Assembly: GCA_023627715.1 (NCBI GenBank)
Contig: JAMAHW010000073.1
Coordinates: 154,711-218,710, forward strand
Length of the DNA stretch: 64,000 nt
Reading direction: 5' to 3'
Origin: Periconia sp. R9002
Lineage: Eukaryota > Ascomycota > Dothideomycetes > Pleosporales > Periconiaceae
The translations under genes and the position numbers were made by a program. Below the pieces are notes generated by a model. It did not search any database and was not told the origin of the DNA. It was given only the letters and a program-made list of their open reading frames with translations. Positions 33,099 to 43,689 of this stretch are shown here, one piece after another (the first letter of the stretch is position 1; each line of letters begins with the position of its first letter).

Positions 33099-34417
33099 CT
33101 AACCCACCCCGCGGTTCCACTGGAAAGTCTTGAGACGGCGCATAGCGGTAATGTACTCGGGATTTTGTTCTGGCTCGGCGAACGTCTTGTCGTTGTACAG
33201 TCGCTCGATGTCTTCCAGTAGGCTCGTTATGTTTTTCCAGGTGAAATGCTGGCCTACCAATTCGTTGCAAGCGCACAGTGCCAGACGATTCCAAAACGCG
33301 TCACGAGTACAACGTTCTACTCCCCGTAACTTGCTCTTCAGCATACTCGGCCCATTCTTCACAGACTTTGCTGAAGTAGGCTGGGTCCTCACGCATTTCC
33401 AATGCATGATTTGTCCACTCGTCTAGATAACCTTGAGCAATTGATCGCAAACGTCCGATATTGACTTTTCGCGGGACCAGATATGGACGTTCCAACGACA
33501 AGTCGAGAGCGGAGGGCCACGCGCCGGTTTGAGCGCTAAGCTCCGGTGGCTCAGGTTGAATAGGTCCGGTCGTCAAGGAACTCATGTCATGAAGGATGCC
33601 TTCGCATAATCTCACAAGGAAGTTGAGGTCCTTTTCCTGGATCTCCAATACTATGAGTCCCTCGGACACATTTGGTACTATGCCTCTGCGTGTGTTCTTC
33701 GGAAGGCTCGTACCGGGAGAAACGGCCATATTCCTCGGGAGATTCACTCAACAGATCGATATAGTATTCGGAAATCGCATATCCTGGACTGCGGCGGATA
33801 GCCCCAACCTGGAGTCCAGTCTCAACACTCTCTTGATCAAGCGATGCGAATGTGGCGGGCTTATGGCGACCCCTCGAGTTGAGGAAACGGAGCAGGGTGG
33901 TAGTTTGCGAGAGATCTTCCAGGTTGACATGGGGCCACAGATATGCTTCTCTGTATTTTGTACGCTTCCTTGCCCTCTCCGTTTCTTTCTTATAGGCTAC
34001 TAGATCCGGGCGATGAAACTTCGACATACCGGGCCACGCTTCCAGGAGCAGCTTTTATCTTTACTCGGGTTTCTTTTTTGTCCATCGCTGGCGAATTAGA
34101 GCTTCATGTCGTTCCAAAATCGCTGAAAGGGTGTCATAATCCCGAAAAATGGATGCCACCCTTGCTTTTGCTCTAGCCTCTGCTACCTCGGGCGTCAAAT
34201 CCAATGGCATATTTCCTCCGCCATTTTGACCATCCTCTTCATTGTCGCTGTCCTCTGTGTCTTCCTCCTCGTCTGATGTGCCTGCCAAATAGCCTCGTTG
34301 TGTGACGATGGGAGGGGCACTAAGATTATTCAAATCAATGGAATAGTGCTGGAATTCACCAGGTTCTAGCTGAGGAAGGACGAGGTCGCGTAGGTTGCCA
34401 TTGGCTCGCGATACCAT
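33099..34417 (-). pseudogene. Broken gene for a fungal hypothetical protein
   Basis: A coding sequence that starts at 34417 (MVSRANGNLRDLVLPQLEPG) and ends at 33099 (QWNRGVG), but is spread over three frames. Two in-frame TAA codons (34063-34061 and 34057-34055) sit where CAA would give EQRQKLLLEAWPGM. A frameshift near 33690 moves the reading from ...EEHTQR to PNVSEGLIVLEIQEKDLNF, and another near 33310 moves it to DAFWNRLALCACNELVG. An acidic stretch (TSDEEEDTEDSDNEED) lies near residues 47-62. I recall sequences like LLEAWPxMxxxHRPD from fungal hypothetical proteins of unknown function, but cannot check this. One shift could conceivably be a missed intron; the two stops plus two shifts make a pseudogene more likely. 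Confidence 0.78.
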
Positions 34418-35002
34418 CTTTTTGGAGTCGTCGCTGATATTTTCGCGACAAGAAGTACGGAGGCGTACGCTGCACGCCCCTTTTCTAGTATAGGGTTAGT
34501 GACTGGCGCTACGCCTGGTTATTTACCAAACTTAAAAGACAGATAACTACATGAATTTACAAGTAAAGAATAGTCCTATTTCACTCTTCTCCGTATCCTA
34601 CACGTATCAAAAAGAACAATCACGTGACGATTAGTTACATGTGAGCACGGCCCCAGCCTAGGACGTTACCTGCACATGTGAGATTCAAACCAGTGTTGAT
34701 ACCGTGACTGATTACACCAATTAATTGCGAAGAAGAAAACACTTTTAATGTTCTAACATCATCCACTCGTTCCCCCACCCCCAAATCGACAACAGCAGCG
34801 AAGCATGTCAAAGCTCAAATTGCAGATCGTTACCAAAACGCACACCGACGGATTGATGGGAACGACATGTCAAACACTAAAAACACAGCAAAACGTTAAC
34901 TCCGCTGCTGCAAGATAAACAGGAGGGTAAACACCGAGAAAAAAAACACATAACCACAAGCTTTTTTCATCCATCATCTCGCATTATTACTTCGATTGAT
35001 AT
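34418..35002. other. Intergenic region
   Basis: 585 bp between the pseudogene and the 3' end of the aldolase-like gene. No gene or repeat is seen. Confidence 0.6.
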
Positions 35003-36051
35003 CTACAACAAATAATCTCCCCCCGTCTCCCTCTCAATCACATCAAACATGGGCTTCGCCGAAAAAAACCCCGCCAGGCTCGACCCCGTCGTCTTCTGTG
35101 TGTAAATCGCATCCTCGTCGGCAATCTTAATCGTCTGCGTGCCCGTCCCCGCGGCGGCGGCATCCGCGAGGAGCTGCGCGTGGCAGCACTTATCGAGCGC
35201 GACGAACCAGAAGACGGCTTCCTCGATGGTTTTGCCGACGGTGAGGAGGCCGTGGTTTTGCAGGAGCGCGGCTTTGTGCGGGCCGAGGGCGGCGGCGATG
35301 TTGCGGCCTTCTTCGGCGGCGAGGACGATGCCGTTGAAGGAGGCGTAGACGACGTGGTCCTGTTGCGTGGGGTAAGTAGATGTATGTGACTTATCAACTA
35401 ACTAGGTATCCAAGAGGGAAAAAAGCGAGGAGAAACACGCACATTATGAAACGCACAAGCATCCTGCGTAATCGTCTCCAACTTCTTGCCCAACGCACAA
35501 TACGCGCGTCCGTAAATCGTATGTGAGTGCGCCGCGCACATGACATCCGGTCTCGCCTCGTGCACAGCATGGTGAATCATGTACGCGGCGGTATTCAAGA
35601 GCCTGTTCTCTCCGCCGTCGATGACTTCGCCTTTTTCGTTGACGAGGATCAGGTCCGAGGCTTTGATCAGGCTGAAGGCGGTGCCGAAGGGGTTCACCCA
35701 GAACGTGTGCGGGTTCACGGGGTCGCGCAGCGTGATGTGGCCGGCGACGCCTTCGTCGAAGCCGTATTTGCCGAAGATGCGGAAGGCGGCTGGTTGTTTC
35801 GATTAGTTGGTTCGTCTGTTTAGATACAAGCTTGGGAGGGGACGTATAAAGCGGGTTAACTTACCAGCCAACCTCCCCTTCAAATACGCCCTCTCCTTGT
35901 ACGGATCGTCGAACTTGGGCGGCGTGGGGAACTTCACGGCCTGCGTCTGTGCCTCTGCCTCCGTGAGGCCCGGTTCATGGGGCGCGGCCGTCGAAGGCTT
36001 CTTCTCGTCCCCATTATGGGCGGGGGTTTCGATGGCGGCCGGTGGTGACAT
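35003..36051 (-). CDS. Class II aldolase/adducin family protein
   Basis: Three exons (36051-35865, 35789-35443, 35359-35003) with introns of 75 and 83 nt encode 296 residues. The joins restore continuous family sequence: GRLAAAFRIFGKYGFDEGVA across the first, and ACAFHNDHVVYASFNGIVLA across the second. After a disordered N-terminus of about 55 residues come GHITLRDP, the metal-ligand motif AAHSHTIYGRA (HxH), and LLQNHGLLTVGKTIEEA with the third His. These fit a zinc-dependent class II aldolase fold of the fungal aldolase/adducin-like group. Substrate is unknown; bacterial relatives include L-fuculose-phosphate aldolase, but fungal members are functionally diverse. All likely metal ligands are present, so a catalytic role is plausible. 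The protein probably acts in the cytosol because no targeting signal is seen. Confidence 0.93.
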
Positions 36052-37257
36052 TCTTCCAGCTTTCTCTCAAACACAAATTGTGAAACGACAGAATACACGA
36101 CGACCCAAGTGAAGTAAACCCTTTCCTTTTCTTTTCTCTCTCTCTCAATCAATCCCTTTTTTCAATACTCTGGAAGGGAAGAGAAGGGAAGGGAAATACA
36201 AATACGAAGACGGGAGACGGAAACGGAGCGAGGTAGGTGGGGGATGTTAAACGTCCTATATAGCCCGCGATAGATCGATTCGTCTTTCTTCCCCACCCTA
36301 CGTAGTTAGTAAAGGGCGTCAAATCGCATTCCGCCCCCCTCGTTCTTCCCCGCAATTCCTCGTTTTTGGGTCCCGAATAGGGATAGAGGTTTGGACGGGT
36401 TTGGAAGCTTGTGTGTGTATGAACCTTGGTTAACTTACCCCTCATTCCCTCCAAATCCTCCAATCCTTCGTTCGTAATATAGCGTGCGCGTGCTCAACCT
36501 CGGACCTTGGCAAATGGCAAACTTCTAGGGCAGCTAACTTAGCTAGCTGCTAGACTACGACTTGAGGGACTTGGACGTGTAAATGGAATTACCCGATATG
36601 GCTTAGTACACGCGGGATTTGTATACATGTCGCTTGATTGGGGTTAGGTGGGTGGTTAGGTGGGGTAGTCATGGTAGGTAAGGTGGGGGAAAACTGGGGG
36701 AACATGTAGGTAATATATGCATGTCATTGAGCATCACGGTCATGGAATCAAGCCAATTTTCTTTTCGTTGCTTTAGAACATTCATTTTCGCATTTTTGAA
36801 TCTCTTATTCTGTGCCAAGGGGGGTTCTCTTTTCCGCAAATGTACTTCCCGCGCGTGTATGCATATTATATGTGCCCATCTATCCATCCATCTGTCTGCC
36901 TGTTTTTCTCACTTGAAAAAGGGGTATCGAGTAGACATGACAGATGACAGACAGAAATGGTGACACAAAAACACACGCCCCCGAGAAGAACGAAAAGAAA
37001 CCCCCTCTCATGCATTCATCGCTCATGACTCAAAAATCGGGCGACAAAGTAACCCCAGGCCAAAGCCTACAACGCCGGTAGAGCGCCCTTTTTTACCTCC
37101 ATCATGAAAGAAGAAAAAGTCACGCCCACAATGAAAACCGACCATATCCATCCGTCTCCAAATAAAAGGTCGCCGCCTGTAAAACGCCATTTGTCATGCA
37201 GATCCGGATGATGCCGAGCGTTTGCAAAGAAAGAGAGTAAAGGAAATCACACCCTAG
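36052..37257. other. Intergenic region
   Basis: 1.2 kb containing the aldolase gene's promoter (left) and the 3' flank of the PARP-UBC gene (right). It has CT-rich and TAGGTAGGT-type tracts; no coding frame is supported. Confidence 0.6.
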
Positions 37258-40200
37258 CTAGTACTGTGGGTAAGAAGACGCGGCTTGACCACCGTATGCC
37301 ATTTCCTGAAAGCCGGGAGGCACCTTCCAGCCGTGCATATTGCAGGCACGGATGTACGCATCAACAGCCTCACCAACACCGTAGTCTTGGTTGCCCTTGA
37401 CGAGACGGGCGGGTCGAGGATCCTTGGAGCTCATCTCTAAGCGAACTGAGAGTAGGATGGATTCGATCGTTAAGATGGAACTCCAGCCAGTATTAGTCAG
37501 AAGCTGTATTCCGTTAGCTAGCGATCTGATGTTATGTCGCGGGGAACTTACCTCCATACACATGGCACCACCTGCAGTGACGTGACCGCCGCCACCTTGC
37601 TGGAAACCTAGGAATCGGGGGCGGATGACGCGAACAAATGGCGGAGCAAACGGGTACTCTTTACCGAAACGCAGCTCCAAAACAATGCTCTTGTGGCCCA
37701 TCTGCTTCATGTCCTGTGCCAACGGAAGTTCCGGATCGAACGAATGCATCTCGACGATCCATTGATACATATTATTGATCTTGTCACCATCGATATGCCA
37801 GCCGAGTTCATGCAAAGGGTGTTTCGATTGAAGTTTAAGAAGATCGGCAAGATCGCCCATGAGACGCTTCGTGGCGGCTGGTGTGGCCCAGATCGGCTGT
37901 TCCAGCATTGGTAGGGTCTTGTAGTCGAGCGTACCAGGGACATAGTCCGTCAGAGGCTTCGGTGGTGTTGCCGGCGAAGCGACCGACTTGCCCTTGAAGA
38001 GCTTGAAAAATCCCGTTTTGATGGTGGCTTTGCCCTTGTCTGAGGTGGGGGTCATGATTCCCACGGACCCAACGGCGGGTTGTGAGGCATCCGCGTCTTC
38101 GTCTTCATCCTGAAGAATGTCTCGATCTTGTTGAAGTGTAGCAACGCTAAGATCATCATCATCATCAATCTCGATTGGATCATACGCAGAGGAACCAGAG
38201 GTTTTCTGGCGCTTATTGCCGCACGGAGTAGCGCTTGAATGAGATTTGGAGTGCCGAGAGCCGCCAATGGCTGACTTGGGGATGATGAGTTTACCTCCTG
38301 GCCCGCTCGGAGTGTAGTGGGGATCTTGTGCAACGAAGTCATTGGGTTTTTTCTCCAAGCCGCTGTTGTTCACCTGACCATTGCCGTACTGACCAGTAAA
38401 CACAAAGAGATAACGCGTCTGGATCCAATCAAGCTGTGCAACAACAAGATGAGGGCTACTGCTGACGAACTCTTTGGGGGCGTTCACGATTTCATTGAGC
38501 GCCATGGCTTGGTTGAACGCGAGCTCGCTTTTGGGCCAGTAATCTCCGGAGCCCGGCGAACGGCCAAAACTGGAGTATGACAGACTGGTACCGCTATCAA
38601 GAGAGTGATATACGCCATGACCATATGCTCTACCGTGAGCCGTTTCTTTGAAATGCAAACCTTCGCGAATGATGCTATGCCAATTGTGCAAAGGACTGCC
38701 GTGCCAGGCAAACAAGGTCGGATAGGTAAGATGTAGCCGCTGCGTTGTATGTCGCATAGCATCAAGGAAGCGACGCTCTTTATCAGGGGCCCCCATAGCG
38801 AATCGGAACTGAGTCCAGCCGGAAACGCCGTAGATGCGGTCTTTGGACGTCGGTCCGGCATTGTTGTTATCTGCAACTTGCATGATGCAAGCTCGGTTAG
38901 ACGCAATGATCCATCGGAGTATACCTAGGCCAGCAGGGGACAGACGATCGACCCAAGAGCGCAGCGTAGACTGGGCTCGGCGTTGAAGATACTGGCTCAT
39001 CTCTGCGACACTAGGAAGGAGGTCAAGAAGGGCGACGATAACATCTCGCTTCTCATTGTCTTCGAGTTCGTCAAAATTGCGATCGTATGCATAAAAGGAA
39101 GCCTTCCGGAACTCGTTGCTTGGTGGCCGGGAGCGGGACTTCGAAGGTTTCTGCTGTGGAGCAGACGAAGACGGCTGCGGTTGTTGCGTCGCGTACGGCG
39201 AGGCATTCGATTGCAATTCTTGATGAGGCGTCGCAGTTATGGGCTCTGAGACAGTCACGGTCGGATACAGCGATGTGTGTGTGACTCGACAGTGAAGAGC
39301 TTTATTGGGATCATCATCGGTGCGAATGACGAGCCATTCTCCAGTGTGAACAGGGCAAGGAACGCTTCTATCCTCGAACAGTATTTCCTTTGTCGATGCA
39401 TTGTATCGCATCTTGACGGGTTCCGCCAGTGTTTTAGGTTTTGGCGTGCTTGCTGCTTGGCCTGGGAGATTGAGAGGAGTTGTCCGGGTATCTTGAAGGC
39501 CATTGTACGCAGTGTAAGAGGGCACCATCAAACTCAAACCGTTAGGGAAATCCGCGAGCTTGGAGCTGCGAGCGCTAGCGTAACAAAAGCTGACGAGCAA
39601 GTCAACAACCTTGGGCTGAGATAGGATTTCATGTTCGATACTGGGACCAAAGCCGAGCGACATGTATTGCCACAAGCACAAACTGTTGTCGCAGACATAT
39701 GGCTTAATAGCCTGGAGATCGTCTGGCATCTTCGAGAAGCAGACGAGGCAAAACTCTGTACAACGCACAAAGTGCCTCAGAGCGAATTGCATGCTTATCA
39801 AGGGAAGTGAATGCTCTTGACCCACGGGAGCCTCTGAGATGTGATCGCTCGTGACAAGGGCGGGAAATTTAGTGTCCGCAGTATCGGAAGCCATGTACTT
39901 GTCAGCCAAACCAAGCTCGGAGTGATTCTTGTGTCCGAGAGTATCTAGATAGAATGTTTCAGCGCCATGCCATGACATGCCATTGTATCGATACCGGAGT
40001 AGCTGAGCAAACCGATCCTTGAATAGGCCATTGAGGGGCCGCGAGACGAATGAATCGCGGAAGCCGCGTAGAGGGGGCGGCATGGCACCTTGCGTCTCAT
40101 CCGGATTTTCCTTCTTTTGACGTTCCTCTTTCTCTTTGCTAAGATCGGTAAAGGCGCGAATTGCTTCTTGTAACGTGGGTTTGTAGGTATTGCAAATGCC

Positions 40201-40959
40201 AACCCGCATTGCGAAGTTGTATGAAACGCGGCTCAAATCATAGGCGCTCAAGGCTTCCAGTGACTTGTACCCGTTGGGATACGAGATGATCAAAGTGAGG
40301 TACTCAGTTGGCTTGACATCCCATGCCTGCATAGCTTCTTCAGATATGCCAAGCTTTGATATGCGGCAGGAGAGGGTTACATAGCATGCAAGGCCCTCCA
40401 TCAAGCCTCCCAAATATCCGACTTTGAAACCGTTGAGTTTAGCTGTAAGCAGATCGGAGCGAATGCGCTGGCGAAAGGCCAATGTTGATTTTGTAGAGCT
40501 AAATCCTTGTGTCGGTTGTGAGAAAATACTTGGTTGTGAAAGAGGTTCGTCGCCGGGGAAGAAGTCATCGCCTTCATCTGAGTCGTCCTCCACCCCATCG
40601 TAGTCCTGAGAGTCGGCCATTTCCACATTGCCATCCTCGTCCCTCGAACGTAAGCCCTGAGCGACATGTTCTAGGATCTGCTGGACTGACTTCCCAGAAG
40701 TGCCTCTAGCGATGGCATCTAGTGATAGTGCGATGTGGGTGGGAGCGTCATCGTCGGTTGCGAAGAGCATGCATGTGTGGCTGGAAGGGTACTCTGAGAC
40801 GTCAGGAATCATGATTGTCAGACGAATTTGGCCATTAGGAAGGACGCAGGTAAACCGGAACTGGCCATCATCCTCGCCCTGTTCAACATTGGATATACCG
40901 TGAGTAGACACGCCGGCTTTTGCCTCCCCAAGGTCGGCGATGAACTGACGTCGTGGCAT
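37258..40959 (-). CDS. PARP catalytic domain fused to UBC-like (E2-fold) domain
   Basis: The frame is open for 1,233 codons, but a 48-nt GTAAGT...CTAAC...ACAG segment (37551-37504) inside the UBC domain is best read as an in-frame intron, leaving 1,217 residues. The N-terminal third is a poorly known region with an acidic patch near residues 110-140. The PARP fold lies around residues 690-880: His753 in AWHGSPLHNWHS and Tyr784 in GHGVYHSLDSG. The third triad position (NEYIVY in PARP1) is Arg849 in QTRYLFVF, so mono-ADP-ribosylation, not polymer synthesis, is expected. The C-terminal UBC domain (about 1005-1185) has the likely active Cys1134 in TAGGAMCME and GWSSILTIESIL, most like UBE2Q-type E2s. 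The fusion is known in filamentous fungi and may link ADP-ribosylation to ubiquitin transfer. Substrates and location are unknown. Confidence 0.9.
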   Translation of the reverse strand: MPRRQFIADLGEAKAGVSTHGISNVEQGEDDGQFRFTCVLPNGQIRLTIMIPDVSEYPSSHTCMLFATDDDAPTHIALSLDAIARGTSGKSVQQILEHVAQGLRSRDEDGNVEMADSQDYDGVEDDSDEGDDFFPGDEPLSQPSIFSQPTQGFSSTKSTLAFRQRIRSDLLTAKLNGFKVGYLGGLMEGLACYVTLSCRISKLGISEEAMQAWDVKPTEYLTLIISYPNGYKSLEALSAYDLSRVSYNFAMRVGICNTYKPTLQEAIRAFTDLSKEKEERQKKENPDETQGAMPPPLRGFRDSFVSRPLNGLFKDRFAQLLRYRYNGMSWHGAETFYLDTLGHKNHSELGLADKYMASDTADTKFPALVTSDHISEAPVGQEHSLPLISMQFALRHFVRCTEFCLVCFSKMPDDLQAIKPYVCDNSLCLWQYMSLGFGPSIEHEILSQPKVVDLLVSFCYASARSSKLADFPNGLSLMVPSYTAYNGLQDTRTTPLNLPGQAASTPKPKTLAEPVKMRYNASTKEILFEDRSVPCPVHTGEWLVIRTDDDPNKALHCRVTHTSLYPTVTVSEPITATPHQELQSNASPYATQQPQPSSSAPQQKPSKSRSRPPSNEFRKASFYAYDRNFDELEDNEKRDVIVALLDLLPSVAEMSQYLQRRAQSTLRSWVDRLSPAGLGILRWIIASNRACIMQVADNNNAGPTSKDRIYGVSGWTQFRFAMGAPDKERRFLDAMRHTTQRLHLTYPTLFAWHGSPLHNWHSIIREGLHFKETAHGRAYGHGVYHSLDSGTSLSYSSFGRSPGSGDYWPKSELAFNQAMALNEIVNAPKEFVSSSPHLVVAQLDWIQTRYLFVFTGQYGNGQVNNSGLEKKPNDFVAQDPHYTPSGPGGKLIIPKSAIGGSRHSKSHSSATPCGNKRQKTSGSSAYDPIEIDDDDDLSVATLQQDRDILQDEDEDADASQPAVGSVGIMTPTSDKGKATIKTGFFKLFKGKSVASPATPPKPLTDYVPGTLDYKTLPMLEQPIWATPAATKRLMGDLADLLKLQSKHPLHELGWHIDGDKINNMYQWIVEMHSFDPELPLAQDMKQMGHKSIVLELRFGKEYPFAPPFVRVIRPRFLGFQQGGGGHVTAGGAMCMEVSSPRHNIRSLANGIQLLTNTGWSSILTIESILLSVRLEMSSKDPRPARLVKGNQDYGVGEAVDAYIRACNMHGWKVPPGFQEMAYGGQAASSYPQY

Positions 40960-42056
40960 AGCTGGATACTTTGAAAACGGCAGTCAATATACAGATTTCC
41001 AAAGTGGGTTCAGATCGACGAGGGGTGTTACAATGCACGATCGTGTTGTATAAATCAGGCCTTTGTAGGGTTGAGACGTCAGCCAATGGAACCAGGAGGG
41101 GTCTTGTCCAGGTAGTTGCAGTCGAAAAGCCGAAAACGCAAAGAGCAATTAGAATGGCAAGCGGATACAAACAAGCCGCCTACGATGATTGTTGGATTAG
41201 ATTCCAGGAAAAAGTCTATGCCAATGGGCACATGTGCGGGCGAATCGCCCCAAGCAAGGGCAGCAGAGTAGCTGCAGTCGTCTGCGGAAGTCCAGGCGGT
41301 GGCTGGTGATGTATTATATTAACAGGGCAAGAAGCGTTGAGCCGAAGGTGAGGCAAGGGGAAGAGGCGGTGGAGTAAATTGGAGAGGGAGGAAGAGGAGG
41401 GGAGAGGGAGGGTTGAAGTAGAAGGTAAGGCACGGTGAAATGGGAAAGCAGCTACTCCAGGCAACGACCTCGATTGGGTAGCTCTAGTCTGGCTGGCTGT
41501 GTTTACGCCTTAGCCACCACCCCGCACTCTGTCCATGCACCATATGCAGGCCGCCATTTTGTAATATCCATCTACCTAATAATTATCTGTCTATTCTATC
41601 AATTGATAATAGCCTGGAAGAAGGAGAAACACATGTACATGGTAGCTGCCGCAAGCACCCAGGTGTTGAAATAGCCCCGCACTTTATCACCTTAACCACG
41701 CCACATGCAACGCTTCGAGCAGCTTTTGTCCCCAAGATGATGGTTTCGTCAGGAGTATTCTACATCCAGGCAGGTGTATCTGTACAACGGTTTTGACTAT
41801 TTTTCCTATAGTTTCGCTACTTCGGAATTCGAGTTTAGACTATTGCAAGGTTACAAGAGGTGTAGCATTGGTTGTCATGGCGTGGACCATGGCCTGTAGT
41901 ACTAGTAGCTAGCTGCCGAAGCGAACATGCAGCTATTTTGGAGCCTCGCCTTGTCTCCGTGGCTATGTCCGTCGACACCTCTCCACACCACACCAATTGG
42001 AACACCATCGCCATCGTCCTCACCACCCTACACAAGAAGAGCACCGCTCCAACACA
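40960..42056. other. Divergent intergenic region
   Basis: 1.1 kb between the starts of the PARP-UBC gene (minus) and the COG-like gene (plus), thus both promoters. A GA-rich tract spans about 41370-41425. No gene. Confidence 0.6.
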
Positions 42057-43151
42057 ATGGCCGTCCCCTCGGAGCCTACCACCCTCTCCAAATCCCCCCA
42101 CGTCTCCGACCCCACCCTAGCACCGTTCCTCCAACCGCAATTCGACCCCGCCGAATACCTCAACACCACACTCCCCGCCCTCTCCCTCTCCACCGTCTCC
42201 TCGCGGCCGCTCAAGCAAGGCACCTCCGTCACCCTCTCCGAGCTCTCCTCGCAAACCTCAGACCTCCTCTCCCAGCTCAACGCGCACACGACGCGCCTCT
42301 CCGCCATCCTCACCCAGCTAACCGATGACATCCTGCGCAGCGGCGCGCGTCTTGCATACGAGGTTGAAGTCTTGCGCGGCGAGACATTAGGCCTCACCGA
42401 AACACTATCCGACACGCTTGCCCCGTCCATCAAGCATTTCGTCCCTGGCGGCATATCGATCGAGCTCTCCGAACCCACCGACGAAACAACCACCACCACC
42501 GACAACGCCGCCCCCTCCTTAGAGAAAGCCAAAGACGAACCCCCCAACCCTTCGACCTCCACAGACCCCCAAACAACAACACCCCCCTACATAACCCAAC
42601 TCGAAACCCTAACCCTCGTCCGCACCCGGCTCGACACAGTAATCAAAACCTTCGGCGAAGCCATGCACTGGACGCTCCCACCGAGCGAAATCTCCCTCAC
42701 GTCCTCCCTCATTTCCGTCTCCGCACCCTCGATCTCTCCCTCGGGCGAGCCCGACGACGTCCCCACGCGCGAGCAAAAAGGCAAAGACTTCGCCGCCGCC
42801 CTGCGCACCGAGATCGCGGACCTACTCGCGGGAGACGACGGCGTCGACGCCGCGAGGGTGAGGGTCCAGGCGCTGAGGGACTTGGCGGGTGTGTGGAAGG
42901 GGACTGTGGAGGAGAAGCCGAGGGCGAGGTTTGTAGAGGGGCTTGCGAAGATGGTGGAGGAGAGGGTTAAGAGTTTGGAGGCGGAGAGGGAGAGGGCGAG
43001 TGCGAGGGCGGGGAGGGGCGCGAGTGTGAATAAGAGTGCGCCGGCTGGGAACGCGACAACGGTGGCTGCTTCGAATACGTCGTCGCAGCAGAGGACCGGC
43101 GGCGGTGGGTTTTTGGATAATTTGCAGAGGATACGGGAGAGTTATATATAG
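42057..43151 (+). CDS. Probable conserved oligomeric Golgi (COG) complex subunit, COG7-like
   Basis: An intronless frame of 364 residues. I use the ATG at 42057 (ACACAATGG context, MAVPSEPTTLSKS); the frame extends to an ATG at 41997. The N-terminal block FDPAEYLNTTLPAL, followed by a helical segment (LSELSSQTSDLLSQLNAHTT, then LTDDILRSGARLAYEVEVL), resembles the N-terminal coiled coil of small fungal COG lobe-B subunits. A low-complexity Thr/Pro insert covers residues about 150-185, and a second charged helix covers 300-325. The tail ends GGGFLDNLQRIRESYI. COG tethers retrograde vesicles at the Golgi. The match is by pattern, with COG7 more likely than COG5; another coiled-coil trafficking protein is possible. 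Codon use switches from C-rich to G-rich midway, with no break in frame. Confidence 0.55.
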   Translation: MAVPSEPTTLSKSPHVSDPTLAPFLQPQFDPAEYLNTTLPALSLSTVSSRPLKQGTSVTLSELSSQTSDLLSQLNAHTTRLSAILTQLTDDILRSGARLAYEVEVLRGETLGLTETLSDTLAPSIKHFVPGGISIELSEPTDETTTTTDNAAPSLEKAKDEPPNPSTSTDPQTTTPPYITQLETLTLVRTRLDTVIKTFGEAMHWTLPPSEISLTSSLISVSAPSISPSGEPDDVPTREQKGKDFAAALRTEIADLLAGDDGVDAARVRVQALRDLAGVWKGTVEEKPRARFVEGLAKMVEERVKSLEAERERASARAGRGASVNKSAPAGNATTVAASNTSSQQRTGGGGFLDNLQRIRESYI

Positions 43152-43689
43152 ATTGCACAGAACACACACATGCAAATGTTCAAGCAACACAAAAAACTTC
43201 TCACATTCTATTCAACAAATCACCTTACTCCCACCAACCTAAGATCCTACGTTCCCCTACTCCCAACAACCACTCATACACCTCAAACCCACCCACTCCC
43301 TCCACTGTTCACCTGGCAATCTCGGGCTCGTCGGGGGGAGGCAAATTCCAGAAAAAGGACAGCCTCGACCCCAGACCACGAACCCTCAAGCCGCGGCGAG
43401 AAGCGAGGGAGGGGGATGGGGAGGATGGAAAGGTATGTGTGTGTCTAAGGATGGTACATATATGCAGGATCGACAAGACTCTTGGTGAGTGAGTGAGTGT
43501 AAGTGAGAGTGAAACAAAAAAACGCCAAAAAAAAAGTCTCGACACCGCGTCATTATGCAACCGTGCAAACGGGGAGAAAGAAAGAGGGAGAAAAAAAAAA
43601 AGAAAAAAAGGGAGAAGTGAAACGCTCATGGAAACGCCAAACAAATACCACAATGCCGTGAACGTAAAAAGAAGGTAGAGGAGAAAGAA
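43152..43689. other. Convergent 3' flank
   Basis: 540 bp between the COG-like gene and the BIR gene, both ending here. A-rich tracts lie near 43515-43610. No gene. Confidence 0.6.
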
